DNA of 13,246 bases from Akkermansia muciniphila. Lineage in GTDB: Bacteria > Verrucomicrobiota > Verrucomicrobiia > Verrucomicrobiales > Akkermansiaceae. This document shows, piece after piece, positions 1 to 6,755 of the stretch (position 1 is its first letter; every line of letters begins with the position of its first letter). The stretch covers positions 1 through 13,246 of the forward strand of contig CALPMD020000009.1 of NCBI GenBank assembly GCA_943324575.2. The letters run 5' to 3'. A program made the position numbers and the translations under genes. A model generated the notes under the pieces. That model was not told where the DNA came from. It saw nothing but the letters and a program-made list of their open reading frames with translations, and did not search any database.

Positions 1-3000
1 GGAAGAGGTTGACGCTTTGGGCTTGGTCGATCCACTTCTGGCGGCGGGCTGCGGCGTCGATGATGTATTCGTGATCGATGCCGAAGACGGTCTTGTGCTT
101 GAGTTTGAGAGCTTCGGGGATCTCGTCGATGGCGTCGAGTTCACCGTCGAAGTACTTGAGCTGGTCAAGCATGTCCTGGTTCCAGAGGCCGAGTTTCTTG
201 AGGTCTTTGACGAGCTCGGAGTTGAGGATGATGAACTCGCCGCCGAGGTTGGATTTGACGTAGAGGTTTTTGTAGTTCGGCTCGATGCAGGGGGTGGTGC
301 CCATGATGTTCGAGATGGTCGCGGTGGGGGCGATGGCGAGCACGTTCGAGTTGCGCATGCCGTGTTTGGCGATTTTTTCGCGAACGTGAGTCCAGTCCAT
401 CTTGCCGCCGCGTGGGACATCGATTTTGCGACCGCGCTCGAATTCGAGAAGGTCGACGGTGTCCTGTGGCAGGAGGCCGCGATCCCACTTGGAGCCCTTG
501 TAGCTGGAGTAGGTGCCGACTTCGGAGGCGAGGTCGCTGGACGCATTGTAGGCGTAGTAGGCGATCGCTTCCATGAACTCGTCGTTGAACTCAATGGCCG
601 CTTGCGAGGCGAAGGCGAGGTTGCGCTTGTAGAGGGCGTTCTGCACACCCATGACGCCGAGGCCGATGGGACGGTGGCGGGTGTTGGCAGTCTTCGCCGC
701 AACCGTGGGGTAGAAGTTGATGTCGATGACGTTGTCCAGTGCGCGGATGGCGACGGTGATCGTCTCCTTGAGCATCTCGTGGTCGAGCGCGCCATCGGCC
801 GTGATGTGCGTATCGAGCACGACGGAACCGAGGTTGCAGACGGCCGTTTCCTCGTCGGAGGTGTTGAGGGTGATCTCGGTGCAGAGGTTGCTGGAGTGGA
901 TGACGCCGCAGTGGTCTTGCGGGGAGCGGACGTTGCAAGGGTCCTTGAAGGTGATCCATGGGTGACCGGTTTCGAAGACCGTTTTGAGCATGGACTTCCA
1001 GAGCTCGAGGGCGGCGATCTGGCGGGACCAGATTTTGCCTTCGGCGGCCATCGCTTCGTACTCGCAGTAGCGGGTTTCGAAGGCGCTGCCGTAGAGGTCG
1101 TGGAGATCGGGGACTTCGTTGGAGCGGAAGAGCGTCCAGGTGCCGCGCTCTTCCATGCGTTTCATGAAGAGGTCGGGAACCCAGTTCGCAGTGTTCATGT
1201 CGTGGCAACGGCGGCGTTCGTCACCGGTATTTTTGCGGAGCTCGAGGAAGTCCTCGATGTCGTTGTGCCACGTTTCCAGATACGCACAACCTGAGCCGCG
1301 GCGCTTGCCGCCTTGGTTGACGGCGACGAGTTGGTCGTTGTGGAGTTTGAGGAAAGGAATGATGCCTTGCGACTCGCCATTGGTGCCTTGGATGTAGCCA
1401 CCGGTGCCGCGGACTGCGGTCCATGAGCCACCGAGACCACCCGCCCACTTGCTGAGGAAGGCGTTTTCCGCGATGCCGCGATACATGATCGATTCGATGG
1501 AGTCGTCGACCTTGTAAAGGTAGCAGGAGGAGAGCTGGCTGTGGAGCGTACCCGAGTTGAAAAGGGTCGGTGTGGAGGAGCAGAAGCGGCGACCTTTGTA
1601 GAGGTTGTAGAGGCGGATGGCCCACTCTTCGCGGTTGGTTTCCTCTTTCTTGAAGAGACCCATGGAGACGCGCATCCAGAAGAACTGCGGGGTCTCGATG
1701 CGGCGGTGCTTGTTGCCCGTTTTGTCAACGACAAGGTAACGATCGTAGAGGGTCTGAATGCCGAGATAGTCGAAGTCGAGATCGGCCGTGGGGTCGAACG
1801 CATCGGCGAGTTTGTCGATGTTGTAAACTTCGAGCAATTCGGGGTTGATGCGTTTGATGGAGACGCCGTATTTGAGGTAAGACTTGAAGGCGACCTTGTG
1901 AGCTTGCTTCAGTTTGTCGATGCCGTCCTTGAGGATGCTCCAGTCGAGGACTTCTTCGTAGATGTAGGAAAGGAGAATGCGTCCTGCGAATTTTGCGAAG
2001 TCGGCGTCTTTTTCGATCAGAGCCTTGGCGTTGAGGATGATGGTGTTCTTAAGATCCTTCTCGGAAATCTCCGTGCCGACGGAGCGGCGAAGCTCGCGTT
2101 CGATTTCGACATCCGTCAGGTTGAGGCTAAGGCCGATGGAGGCATAGGCGATGCGCTTGCGGAGATCGGTGCCATCCCAGAACGAGGACACGCCTTCGTC
2201 CGAGGTGATGGTCACCATCAGTTCCTGATTGGGATCCTCGGCGTTGGCTTCTTCTTCAATGCGAAGACGCGAGCGCTGGGCGCGATACAAAATATAGTGT
2301 TCCGCAGCCTTGAAGTAACCTTGGCGCATGAGTTCTTCTTGAACCATGTCCTGAACGTCTTCGATGTGGACGAAGGATTGGTCGCCGCGGCGGATTCGGT
2401 CAGTCACGCCTTTTGCGATATCGATGGCAGGCTCGGGGTTTTCCTTGATGGTGAGGAAAGCCTTGCGCACGGCGATTTCGATTTTCGTTTCAGACCAAGG
2501 AACGACGTTGCCGCTGCGACGGATGAGACGGACGGGCAGAGAATTCGGGCCTGCGTGGACATCGACGCTACCGTGTTTTTCCATCGAACGACGGAAGGCG
2601 AGGGACTTCGCGACGTCGTAGGCCTCGTTTTCGAGTAGGGCCTTTTCGATGAGGAGATAGAGGTCAGCTTCGGATAGGCGCAGGCGGCCACCCTCGTCGA
2701 GGGACTTGGTCAGCGAATTTGCAACGCTGTGGGCGACGTCCGAAACGAACTGACGGTTGACGTCGGAGAAGATGGAATTTTCATCGTGGCTGCGTGAAAT
2801 CAGCAAGTCAGCCAGAGAATCACCGATGGCGTCCGCGACATCTTCTAATGAAAACTGGGTGTCCGTGGTGCCGCGAGTGACGATGATGTCGGCGATGGGA
2901 GCACGCTTTTCGGATGGGAGAATATCCCGCCACGCGTAGCCGCGTTCCATGGTGGGGGTGGAGAAGCGATCGGTGATGACCTTTTTGAGAAGGAGATCTT

Positions 3001-3025
3001 CGTTGGTATTAACAGAGCGGTACAT
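1..3025 (-). CDS. nrdA: Ribonucleoside-diphosphate reductase class I alpha subunit (R1), 3' end beyond the window
   Basis: This is the catalytic subunit that reduces ribonucleoside diphosphates to deoxyribonucleotides together with NrdB. From the ATG at 3025, 1008 codons are visible before the window edge. By comparison with my recollection of the chlamydial R1, roughly 80-90 C-terminal residues are missing, including the tyrosine pair and the redox-active cysteine pair. Active-site residues seen: C501 (SSCYLYK), the N713-C715-E717 triad (NLCTE) and partner C730 (ETAVC). Nucleotide-handling segments such as RKNTGDERRR and APTATISNI are intact. The N-terminus is long, with about 370 residues preceding the barrel. 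It contains one clear ATP-cone (about 165-252, with WSETKIEIAV and ending HYILYRAQR), a degenerate cone-like segment before it (about 46-150) and a third cone-like segment after it (about 268-360). This matches the layout of Chlamydia R1. nrdB lies 49 bp upstream on the same strand, so the two probably form an operon. No Shine-Dalgarno precedes the start. Identity is very secure. Confidence 0.97.
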   Translation of the reverse strand, partial: MYRSVNTNEDLLLKKVITDRFSTPTMERGYAWRDILPSEKRAPIADIIVTRGTTDTQFSLEDVADAIGDSLADLLISRSHDENSIFSDVNRQFVSDVAHSVANSLTKSLDEGGRLRLSEADLYLLIEKALLENEAYDVAKSLAFRRSMEKHGSVDVHAGPNSLPVRLIRRSGNVVPWSETKIEIAVRKAFLTIKENPEPAIDIAKGVTDRIRRGDQSFVHIEDVQDMVQEELMRQGYFKAAEHYILYRAQRSRLRIEEEANAEDPNQELMVTITSDEGVSSFWDGTDLRKRIAYASIGLSLNLTDVEIERELRRSVGTEISEKDLKNTIILNAKALIEKDADFAKFAGRILLSYIYEEVLDWSILKDGIDKLKQAHKVAFKSYLKYGVSIKRINPELLEVYNIDKLADAFDPTADLDFDYLGIQTLYDRYLVVDKTGNKHRRIETPQFFWMRVSMGLFKKEETNREEWAIRLYNLYKGRRFCSSTPTLFNSGTLHSQLSSCYLYKVDDSIESIMYRGIAENAFLSKWAGGLGGSWTAVRGTGGYIQGTNGESQGIIPFLKLHNDQLVAVNQGGKRRGSGCAYLETWHNDIEDFLELRKNTGDERRRCHDMNTANWVPDLFMKRMEERGTWTLFRSNEVPDLHDLYGSAFETRYCEYEAMAAEGKIWSRQIAALELWKSMLKTVFETGHPWITFKDPCNVRSPQDHCGVIHSSNLCTEITLNTSDEETAVCNLGSVVLDTHITADGALDHEMLKETITVAIRALDNVIDINFYPTVAAKTANTRHRPIGLGVMGVQNALYKRNLAFASQAAIEFNDEFMEAIAYYAYNASSDLASEVGTYSSYKGSKWDRGLLPQDTVDLLEFERGRKIDVPRGGKMDWTHVREKIAKHGMRNSNVLAIAPTATISNIMGTTPCIEPNYKNLYVKSNLGGEFIILNSELVKDLKKLGLWNQDMLDQLKYFDGELDAIDEIPEALKLKHKTVFGIDHEYIIDAAARRQKWIDQAQSVNLF

Positions 3026-3074
3026 TTGCAGAAGAGAAGGTTTAATTTAAAAAACGGGAGGGTTATAGGAGGGA

Positions 3075-4178
3075 TCAGAGTTCGTCATCATCCACCGAGC
3101 CCAGTGCGGAGGCTTTCTGGTACTCGGTGACTCGGCCTTCGAAGAAGTTGGTCTCCTTTTTGATGTCCATCATCTCGGCGAGCCAAGGGAAAGGGTTGGA
3201 GACGGATTCATTGAGCGGGGCGAGGCCGCAAGAGGTCAGTCGGCGGTCTGCAATATAGTCGATGTAGGTTTCGAAATCGACCGAGTTGAGCCCGAGGCCT
3301 GCCACGGGGAGGCAATCGCGGATGAACTGTTTCTCGAGGGTGATACCCTCTTTCATCGTGTCGCGGAGGTCATTGCGGAAGTCCTCGGTCCAGATGTCTG
3401 GATTTTCATCGATGAGATCCATGAGAAGGTTCCGGAAAACCTCGATGTGGTTTGACTCGTCACGCAGCGTGTAACGGAACATCTGGCCGATGCCTGGGAA
3501 TTTGTTCTGACGGTAGAGGCTCAGAATCATGCCAAACAGCCCGTAGAACTGAGTGCCCTCCATGACTTGACCGAACATGAAAATGTTTTTGGCCAGAGCC
3601 TGCTTGTTGGCCGTGATCGTGAGATCTACATCGCGGCGGAGGGCGCGACTGTTGGAGACGACAAAATTATTTTTCGCTTGGATCGAAGGAATATCCTCGA
3701 ACATCGCCTCGCACTCGTGCGGGTTGATTCCGAGTGAGGAAATCATGTAAACGAGCGAATCCGCATGGATGTTTTCTTCGTGGGCGTGGCGGCCCAGCAC
3801 CAGTTTAAGTTCAGGTGCGGTAACGACTTCGCGGACGACGTGCAGCACGTTGTCGCCGACAATCCCTTCGGCCGCCGAGAAATAGCCGATGCCCATCTTG
3901 ATGATCCAGCGTTCGACGTCCGAGATTTCATCAGAGCGCCACTGCTCGACGTCCTTCTGCATTGTGACGTCCTCGGGCTCCCAGTGATTGTTCTTCATCG
4001 TCTTGTACAGATCGTACGCCCACTGGTATTTGAGTGGGAGGATGTTGAAGAACATCGTTTGCTTGCCGTTGATCACTCTCTTACTGGCGTAGGCTTGCTC
4101 GGCTTTTTCGCGATCCAATAAGAAGGTGCGGTTTCCTAGTGCGACGGTGGTAGTAGTGGCGGAGGTGATGGTGGACAT
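3075..4178 (-). CDS. nrdB: Ribonucleotide reductase class Ic-type beta subunit (R2) with leucine at the radical-tyrosine position
   Basis: This subunit builds the metal cofactor that generates the active-site radical in NrdA. It has 367 residues from the ATG at 4178. An in-frame ATG at 4259 would add 27 residues (MDVVSF...) that look like untranslated sequence, so I chose 4178. All six metal ligands are visible: E104 (AAEG), E135 and H138 (HEENIH), E207 (MEG), E241 and H244 (RDESNH). The first ligand is Glu, as in Chlamydia, not Asp as in E. coli. Four residues after H138, where E. coli has Y122 and Chlamydia has F127, the codon is CTC (L142). Other class Ic features remain: Y236 aligns with Chlamydia Y222, W66 with W51, and C-terminal Y353 with the subunit-interface tyrosine. 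The C-terminus ends in an acidic tail, DDDEL. The R2 assignment is secure. The class Ic (Mn/Fe) assignment is inferred from sequence. Confidence 0.96.
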   Translation of the reverse strand: MSTITSATTTTVALGNRTFLLDREKAEQAYASKRVINGKQTMFFNILPLKYQWAYDLYKTMKNNHWEPEDVTMQKDVEQWRSDEISDVERWIIKMGIGYFSAAEGIVGDNVLHVVREVVTAPELKLVLGRHAHEENIHADSLVYMISSLGINPHECEAMFEDIPSIQAKNNFVVSNSRALRRDVDLTITANKQALAKNIFMFGQVMEGTQFYGLFGMILSLYRQNKFPGIGQMFRYTLRDESNHIEVFRNLLMDLIDENPDIWTEDFRNDLRDTMKEGITLEKQFIRDCLPVAGLGLNSVDFETYIDYIADRRLTSCGLAPLNESVSNPFPWLAEMMDIKKETNFFEGRVTEYQKASALGSVDDDEL

Positions 4179-4290
4179 ACAATTTGAGGGAAAAGGAAAG
4201 CGGATGAGTCTGGGAAGGTAGCTGCAACCGCAGCGACTTGAAAAACTGACAACATCCATCGATCAGGTCAAATCTGTTTTTCGCCATGTG

Positions 4291-4310
4291 GTATCCACAA
4301 ATTATTCACA
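4291..4310 (+). promoter_or_regulatory. Two tandem DnaA-box-like 9-mers between the nrdB promoter and gene
   Basis: TTATTCACA at 4302-4310 fits the relaxed DnaA-box consensus TTWTNCACA exactly. GTATCCACA at 4291-4299 differs from the strong box TTATCCACA at one position. They are in the same orientation and start 11 bp apart, about one helical turn. In E. coli the nrdAB promoter is controlled by DnaA, so DnaA control of this nrd operon is a reasonable inference. Nine-mers this short occur by chance in AT-rich sequence, so the call depends on the tandem arrangement and position. Confidence 0.4.
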
Positions 4311-4326
4311 ATACTATATATTGTGC
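4311..4326 (-). promoter_or_regulatory. Candidate NrdR box overlapping a putative nrdB -10 element
   Basis: The 16-mer at this position matches 14 of 16 positions of the NrdR-box consensus as I remember it (acaCwAtATaTwGtgt). It lies 133 bp upstream of the nrdB start codon. NrdR is the ATP/dATP-sensing repressor of ribonucleotide reductase genes. Within it, read on the minus strand, is TATAGT (plus-strand 4313-4318), a 5/6 match to a sigma-70 -10 element, so repressor binding would plausibly occlude the promoter. I found no good -35 at standard spacing. The site also overlaps a perfect inverted repeat, CACAATA-ctata-TATTGTG, at 4307-4325. NrdR normally binds a pair of boxes about three helical turns apart, and I see no convincing second box at 31-32 bp on either side, which lowers confidence. 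Confidence 0.55.
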
Positions 4327-4337
4327 TTTGGACGACG

Positions 4338-4354
4338 TGTTTACTTTGTAAACA
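4338..4354. promoter_or_regulatory. Perfect palindrome TGTTTAC-ttt-GTAAACA upstream of nrdB
   Basis: Two perfect 7-bp arms flank a 3-bp spacer, about 160-176 bp upstream of the nrdB start and just beyond the NrdR-like box. The size and symmetry suit a dimeric regulator's operator. It does not match the NrdR consensus, and I do not recognise the regulator. It could serve nrdBA or the divergent yceD-rpmF side. Confidence 0.4.
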
Positions 4355-4513
4355 GCAGCCATTATCTAGGCCTTGCGGCGATTGGCAAGCCGGCTCTGAG
4401 AGCGGCCGGATACTAAAAAATATTTGAAAAACTGTTAGATCGCGACGGAGTGAGGGGGGATTTAAAAAAAATTCTAAATTTTGTAAGATTGAGGACAAGC
4501 ATACGTCATTTTT

Positions 4514-4542
4514 TTCACAAAGCACTGAAAAACAGTGATAAA
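4514..4542 (+). promoter_or_regulatory. Candidate sigma-70 promoter reading towards yceD-rpmF
   Basis: TTCACA (4514-4519, 5/6 match to TTGACA) is followed after exactly 17 bp by GATAAA (4537-4542, 4/6 match to TATAAT), in the AT-rich part of the divergent intergenic region. It would start transcription near 4550 and give yceD a leader of about 300 nt. The call is by consensus only. Confidence 0.33.
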
Positions 4543-4849
4543 AATTTCTAAGGCCCGAACTTTTTTGAGCAGGTTATGGGTGATCTTGCCGTCAAAGAAG
4601 ACACAAACCGACCACCTCTCAATCAAACGGAATGGATCGGTGTGCACGTCCTTTTAGGATCGTGGTCGACCTCCTTCGAAAGACAGACAAGGGCGGTGGC
4701 ATTCGAGCGGGTCGAAAAGGCCTTTAAATGCTGTAGGTGCGGGACTTTGCGAGGGAACGAATCCTCTTGGACTGCAGGCCGCAGGGTCGAGAATGGCCAG
4801 GAAAAGAATTCCAGCTTGGCGCTGCTCGGCGAGAAGTTACATTGGGCCT
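4543..4849 (+). other. Gene-free leader upstream of yceD, nothing recognised
   Basis: Together with the nrd control region, 671 bp (4179-4849) lie between the divergent nrdB and yceD starts. A 119-codon reading frame from 4576 overlaps the start of yceD by 86 bp. It has no recognisable domain and an erratic composition, so I do not call it a gene. I looked for tRNA, RNase P RNA, tmRNA and SRP RNA signatures and saw none. If the promoter near 4514 is real, this segment is a roughly 300-nt untranslated leader and could carry regulation of the ribosomal protein gene downstream. Confidence 0.5.
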
Positions 4850-5353
4850 ATGAAACGACATTTATTGATCGATCTTTCCAGTTTACCCGAAGAGGGAAAG
4901 GCGCTTTCCGGAGAATTGCCCAAAGAAATTTTTGACCTCCCAGAGGATGATGCGAAGCCCGTTGGGCCGCTGAAATATGAGCTGTGGGCGCAGCGCTTCG
5001 GCTCCGAAATTCTGCTCACGGGATCGCTGTCCGCTGCGTTTGAATTCACCTGCGTTAGGACGCTGCATCCTTTTATTCAAAGCATTCATCTGGAAAATGT
5101 GGCGGTCTCTTTGGAGATTGAAAGGGAAGGGGAGATCGACGTCACGGACGCCTTGCGCGAAGAGGTTTTGATCAACTTCCCGCTGGATCCGCGGTGCGAG
5201 GATGGAGACGTCCCGCAGAAGTGCGAAATCGATTCTCGATATTTATCAGTGGACAAGCCGGCAGAAGATGGGCTACCCACTCCCCCCCGCGCCGAGAGTA
5301 ACGACCGATGGTCTGCTCTCGACATCCTCAAGGACCTCAAGGACCCAACTTAA
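4850..5353 (+). CDS. YceD/DUF177 family protein preceding rpmF
   Basis: This is a 167-residue acidic protein of the DUF177 (YceD) family, whose gene sits immediately upstream of rpmF across much of the bacteria. The family is linked to 23S rRNA accumulation or maturation in other organisms, but the molecular mechanism is unclear to me. Family features seen: a Cys-Arg element followed by a hydrophobic strand (FTCVRTLHPF, 67-75), the mid-region DVTDALREEVLINFPLDPRC (97-116) with a second Cys at 125, and the typical C-terminal RWSALDILKDLK (153-164). I chose the ATG at 4850 because the protein then begins MKRHLLIDLSSL, as family members do. An in-frame ATG at 4793 would add 19 atypical residues. 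rpmF starts 14 bp after the stop, so the two are almost certainly co-transcribed. A weak GAGAAG lies about 14 bp before the start. Confidence 0.88.
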   Translation: MKRHLLIDLSSLPEEGKALSGELPKEIFDLPEDDAKPVGPLKYELWAQRFGSEILLTGSLSAAFEFTCVRTLHPFIQSIHLENVAVSLEIEREGEIDVTDALREEVLINFPLDPRCEDGDVPQKCEIDSRYLSVDKPAEDGLPTPPRAESNDRWSALDILKDLKDPT

Positions 5354-5367
5354 CCGAACACAAGACC

Positions 5368-5550
5368 ATGGCCGTACCAAAGCGCCGCCAATCCAAAAGC
5401 CGTCAAAAAATGCGCCGCGGCGCCAACCGCTGGCGTGCACCGATCTTTAAAAGCTGCCCAGAATGTGGCAGTAAAGTGCCATCGCACATTGCCTGCCCGT
5501 CCTGTGGCTACTATCGCGATCGCCAAGTTCTCGACGTCGAAGCGCTCTAA
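5368..5550 (+). CDS. rpmF: Large ribosomal subunit protein bL32
   Basis: This is a 60-residue basic protein starting MAVPKRRQSKSRQKMRR, the hallmark N-terminus of bL32, a component of the 50S subunit. Four cysteines in two CxxC pairs (C30, C33, C43, C46) form a zinc ribbon, so this is the zinc-binding C+ form. A reading frame extends upstream to 5308 but overlaps yceD in another frame. The universal MAVPK start fixes the true start at 5368. It lies 14 bp after yceD and is followed by an intrinsic terminator. Confidence 0.98.
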   Translation: MAVPKRRQSKSRQKMRRGANRWRAPIFKSCPECGSKVPSHIACPSCGYYRDRQVLDVEAL

Positions 5551-5576
5551 AGCGTTTCACGTGTTGATTCATTTTG

Positions 5577-5612
5577 ATTACCGCTCTGGGGTTTCCTCGG
5601 GCGGTAATTTTT
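5577..5612 (+). terminator. Rho-independent terminator after rpmF
   Basis: A perfect 8-bp stem, ATTACCGC (5577-5584) with GCGGTAAT (5601-5608), has a 16-nt loop and is followed at once by a T-run (ending 5612), with further T-rich sequence behind it. It begins 26 bp after the rpmF stop. It should end or attenuate the yceD-rpmF transcript, so plsX-fabH probably depends on readthrough or its own promoter in the 50 bp before plsX. Confidence 0.75.
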
Positions 5613-5662
5613 CGTTGCCTTTTTCGATTTTAAAGTCTGCGTAATCGTATTCTCAAATTAGC

Positions 5663-6691
5663 ATGAAAGTCGCCTTAGACGCCATGGGTGGGGACCACGC
5701 CCCCGCAGTAAACATCGGAGGAGCCATCGACGCTCTGCGCTATTACCCGAAGCTGCAGCACCTGTATCTGGTGGGGGTGCGTGAAGAGCTCGAAGAGGAA
5801 TGCAAAAAACAAGGGCTCGATCTGACTGACTCTCGCGTCAGCATCATTCATGCGCCCGAGGTCATCGGTATGGCGGAACCGGGTGCTAAAACCGTGCGCC
5901 GCAAAAAACTTTCCTCCATCAGCATCGCCATGGACATGGTGAAAGAAGGGCAAGCTGATGCCTTTGTTTCCGCGGGAAATACGGGAGCTGCCGTAGCTGC
6001 TGCGACGTTGAAGCTGCGCACTTTGCCCGGCGTCGATCGTGCCGGCATCGCCTCCGCCCTGCCCAACGAACATGGCTTGTGCCACATTCTCGATGCGGGG
6101 GCCAATCCCGAGGCAAAACCTCACCACCTCGTTGCCTACGCGGTGATGGGCACCGCCTTTTCGCGCGGGGTTCTCGGCGTGAAAGAGCCCAAAGTCGGCC
6201 TGATGTCCAACGGCGAAGAAGACGAAAAAGGCACCGCCTTCACCAAGGAAGCGTTCAAACTCCTCAAGGAAACGCCCGGCATCAACTTCGTCGGTAACGT
6301 CGAAGGCCGCGATCTGTTTGAAACCGAACTCGACGTTGTGCTCTGCGACGGTTTTGTCGGCAACGTCATGCTCAAGACCATCGAGGCCACGGCCAAGGCG
6401 GTTTCCAAGTGGCTCAAAACCGAGATCCAAGGCAATCCGCTGCGCATCGCCGGTGCGATGTTGGCCAAGGGCGCGTTCAAAGCGCTCAAGGCGAAAAGCA
6501 GCTATGAAACTTACGGCGGCAGTCCGCTGTTAGGCGTCAATGGCGTGGTCATCATCGCTCACGGTTCATCCTCGGCTCTGGCCGTTCGCAATGCGATCCG
6601 CGTTGGCTTGGAAACCGTCGAAACCGGCGTGAATGTCAGAATCCTCGAGGCCTTGGCCGTGATTCCCGTGGCAGCTCCTGCAGAGCTGTAG
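5663..6691 (+). CDS. plsX: Phosphate acyltransferase PlsX
   Basis: PlsX converts acyl-ACP and orthophosphate to acyl-phosphate, the acyl donor for PlsY in the first step of phospholipid synthesis. It is a soluble or peripheral cytoplasmic enzyme. The 342-residue length is normal. Family motifs seen in order: the N-terminal DAMGGDHAP (6-14), SAGNTGA (103-109), SNGEEDEKGT (182-191), LCDGFVGNVMLK (227-238) and GGSPLLGVNGVVIIAHGSS (285-303). The ATG at 5663 is right for the family, but no Shine-Dalgarno precedes it. fabH follows after 64 bp, the standard plsX-fabH pairing. Nothing looks damaged or unusual. Confidence 0.97.
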   Translation: MKVALDAMGGDHAPAVNIGGAIDALRYYPKLQHLYLVGVREELEEECKKQGLDLTDSRVSIIHAPEVIGMAEPGAKTVRRKKLSSISIAMDMVKEGQADAFVSAGNTGAAVAAATLKLRTLPGVDRAGIASALPNEHGLCHILDAGANPEAKPHHLVAYAVMGTAFSRGVLGVKEPKVGLMSNGEEDEKGTAFTKEAFKLLKETPGINFVGNVEGRDLFETELDVVLCDGFVGNVMLKTIEATAKAVSKWLKTEIQGNPLRIAGAMLAKGAFKALKAKSSYETYGGSPLLGVNGVVIIAHGSSSALAVRNAIRVGLETVETGVNVRILEALAVIPVAAPAEL

Positions 6692-6755
6692 ATTTAGTTC
6701 GGAATCTCACTTCGCGCTTGTGGCATCCGCTCGGGGATTCCACTGTCCCGCCCGT

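Noticed and set aside
17..1294. 425-codon open frame on the plus strand
   Set aside because: It lies antisense to nrdA, whose translation is unmistakable. The frame is open because of GC-biased third positions of nrdA, and its sequence is low-complexity Val/Glu/Asp/Gly.
1541..2638. 365-codon open frame on the plus strand
   Set aside because: Also antisense to nrdA with the same compositional signature (Val, Asp, Phe rich) and no domain.
3075..4178. R2-like ligand-binding oxidase or class Ie (metal-free) R2
   Set aside because: All six metal ligands are intact, arguing against the class Ie ligand-loss pattern. The C-terminal tyrosine and pairing with nrdA argue against an R2-like oxidase.
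4179..4259. 27-residue N-terminal extension of NrdB from the ATG at 4259
   Set aside because: The added residues are unlike R2 N-termini. The ATG at 4178 gives a sensible start.
4523..4537. Hairpin CACTG-aaaaa-CAGTG
   Set aside because: The 5-bp stem is too weak for a terminator and no U-tract follows in either direction. It falls inside the spacer of the candidate promoter instead.
4576..4935. 119-codon frame with CCRCG cysteines upstream of yceD
   Set aside because: It overlaps the yceD start by 86 bp, has no family similarity I can see, and its composition looks random. Kept only as part of the leader description.
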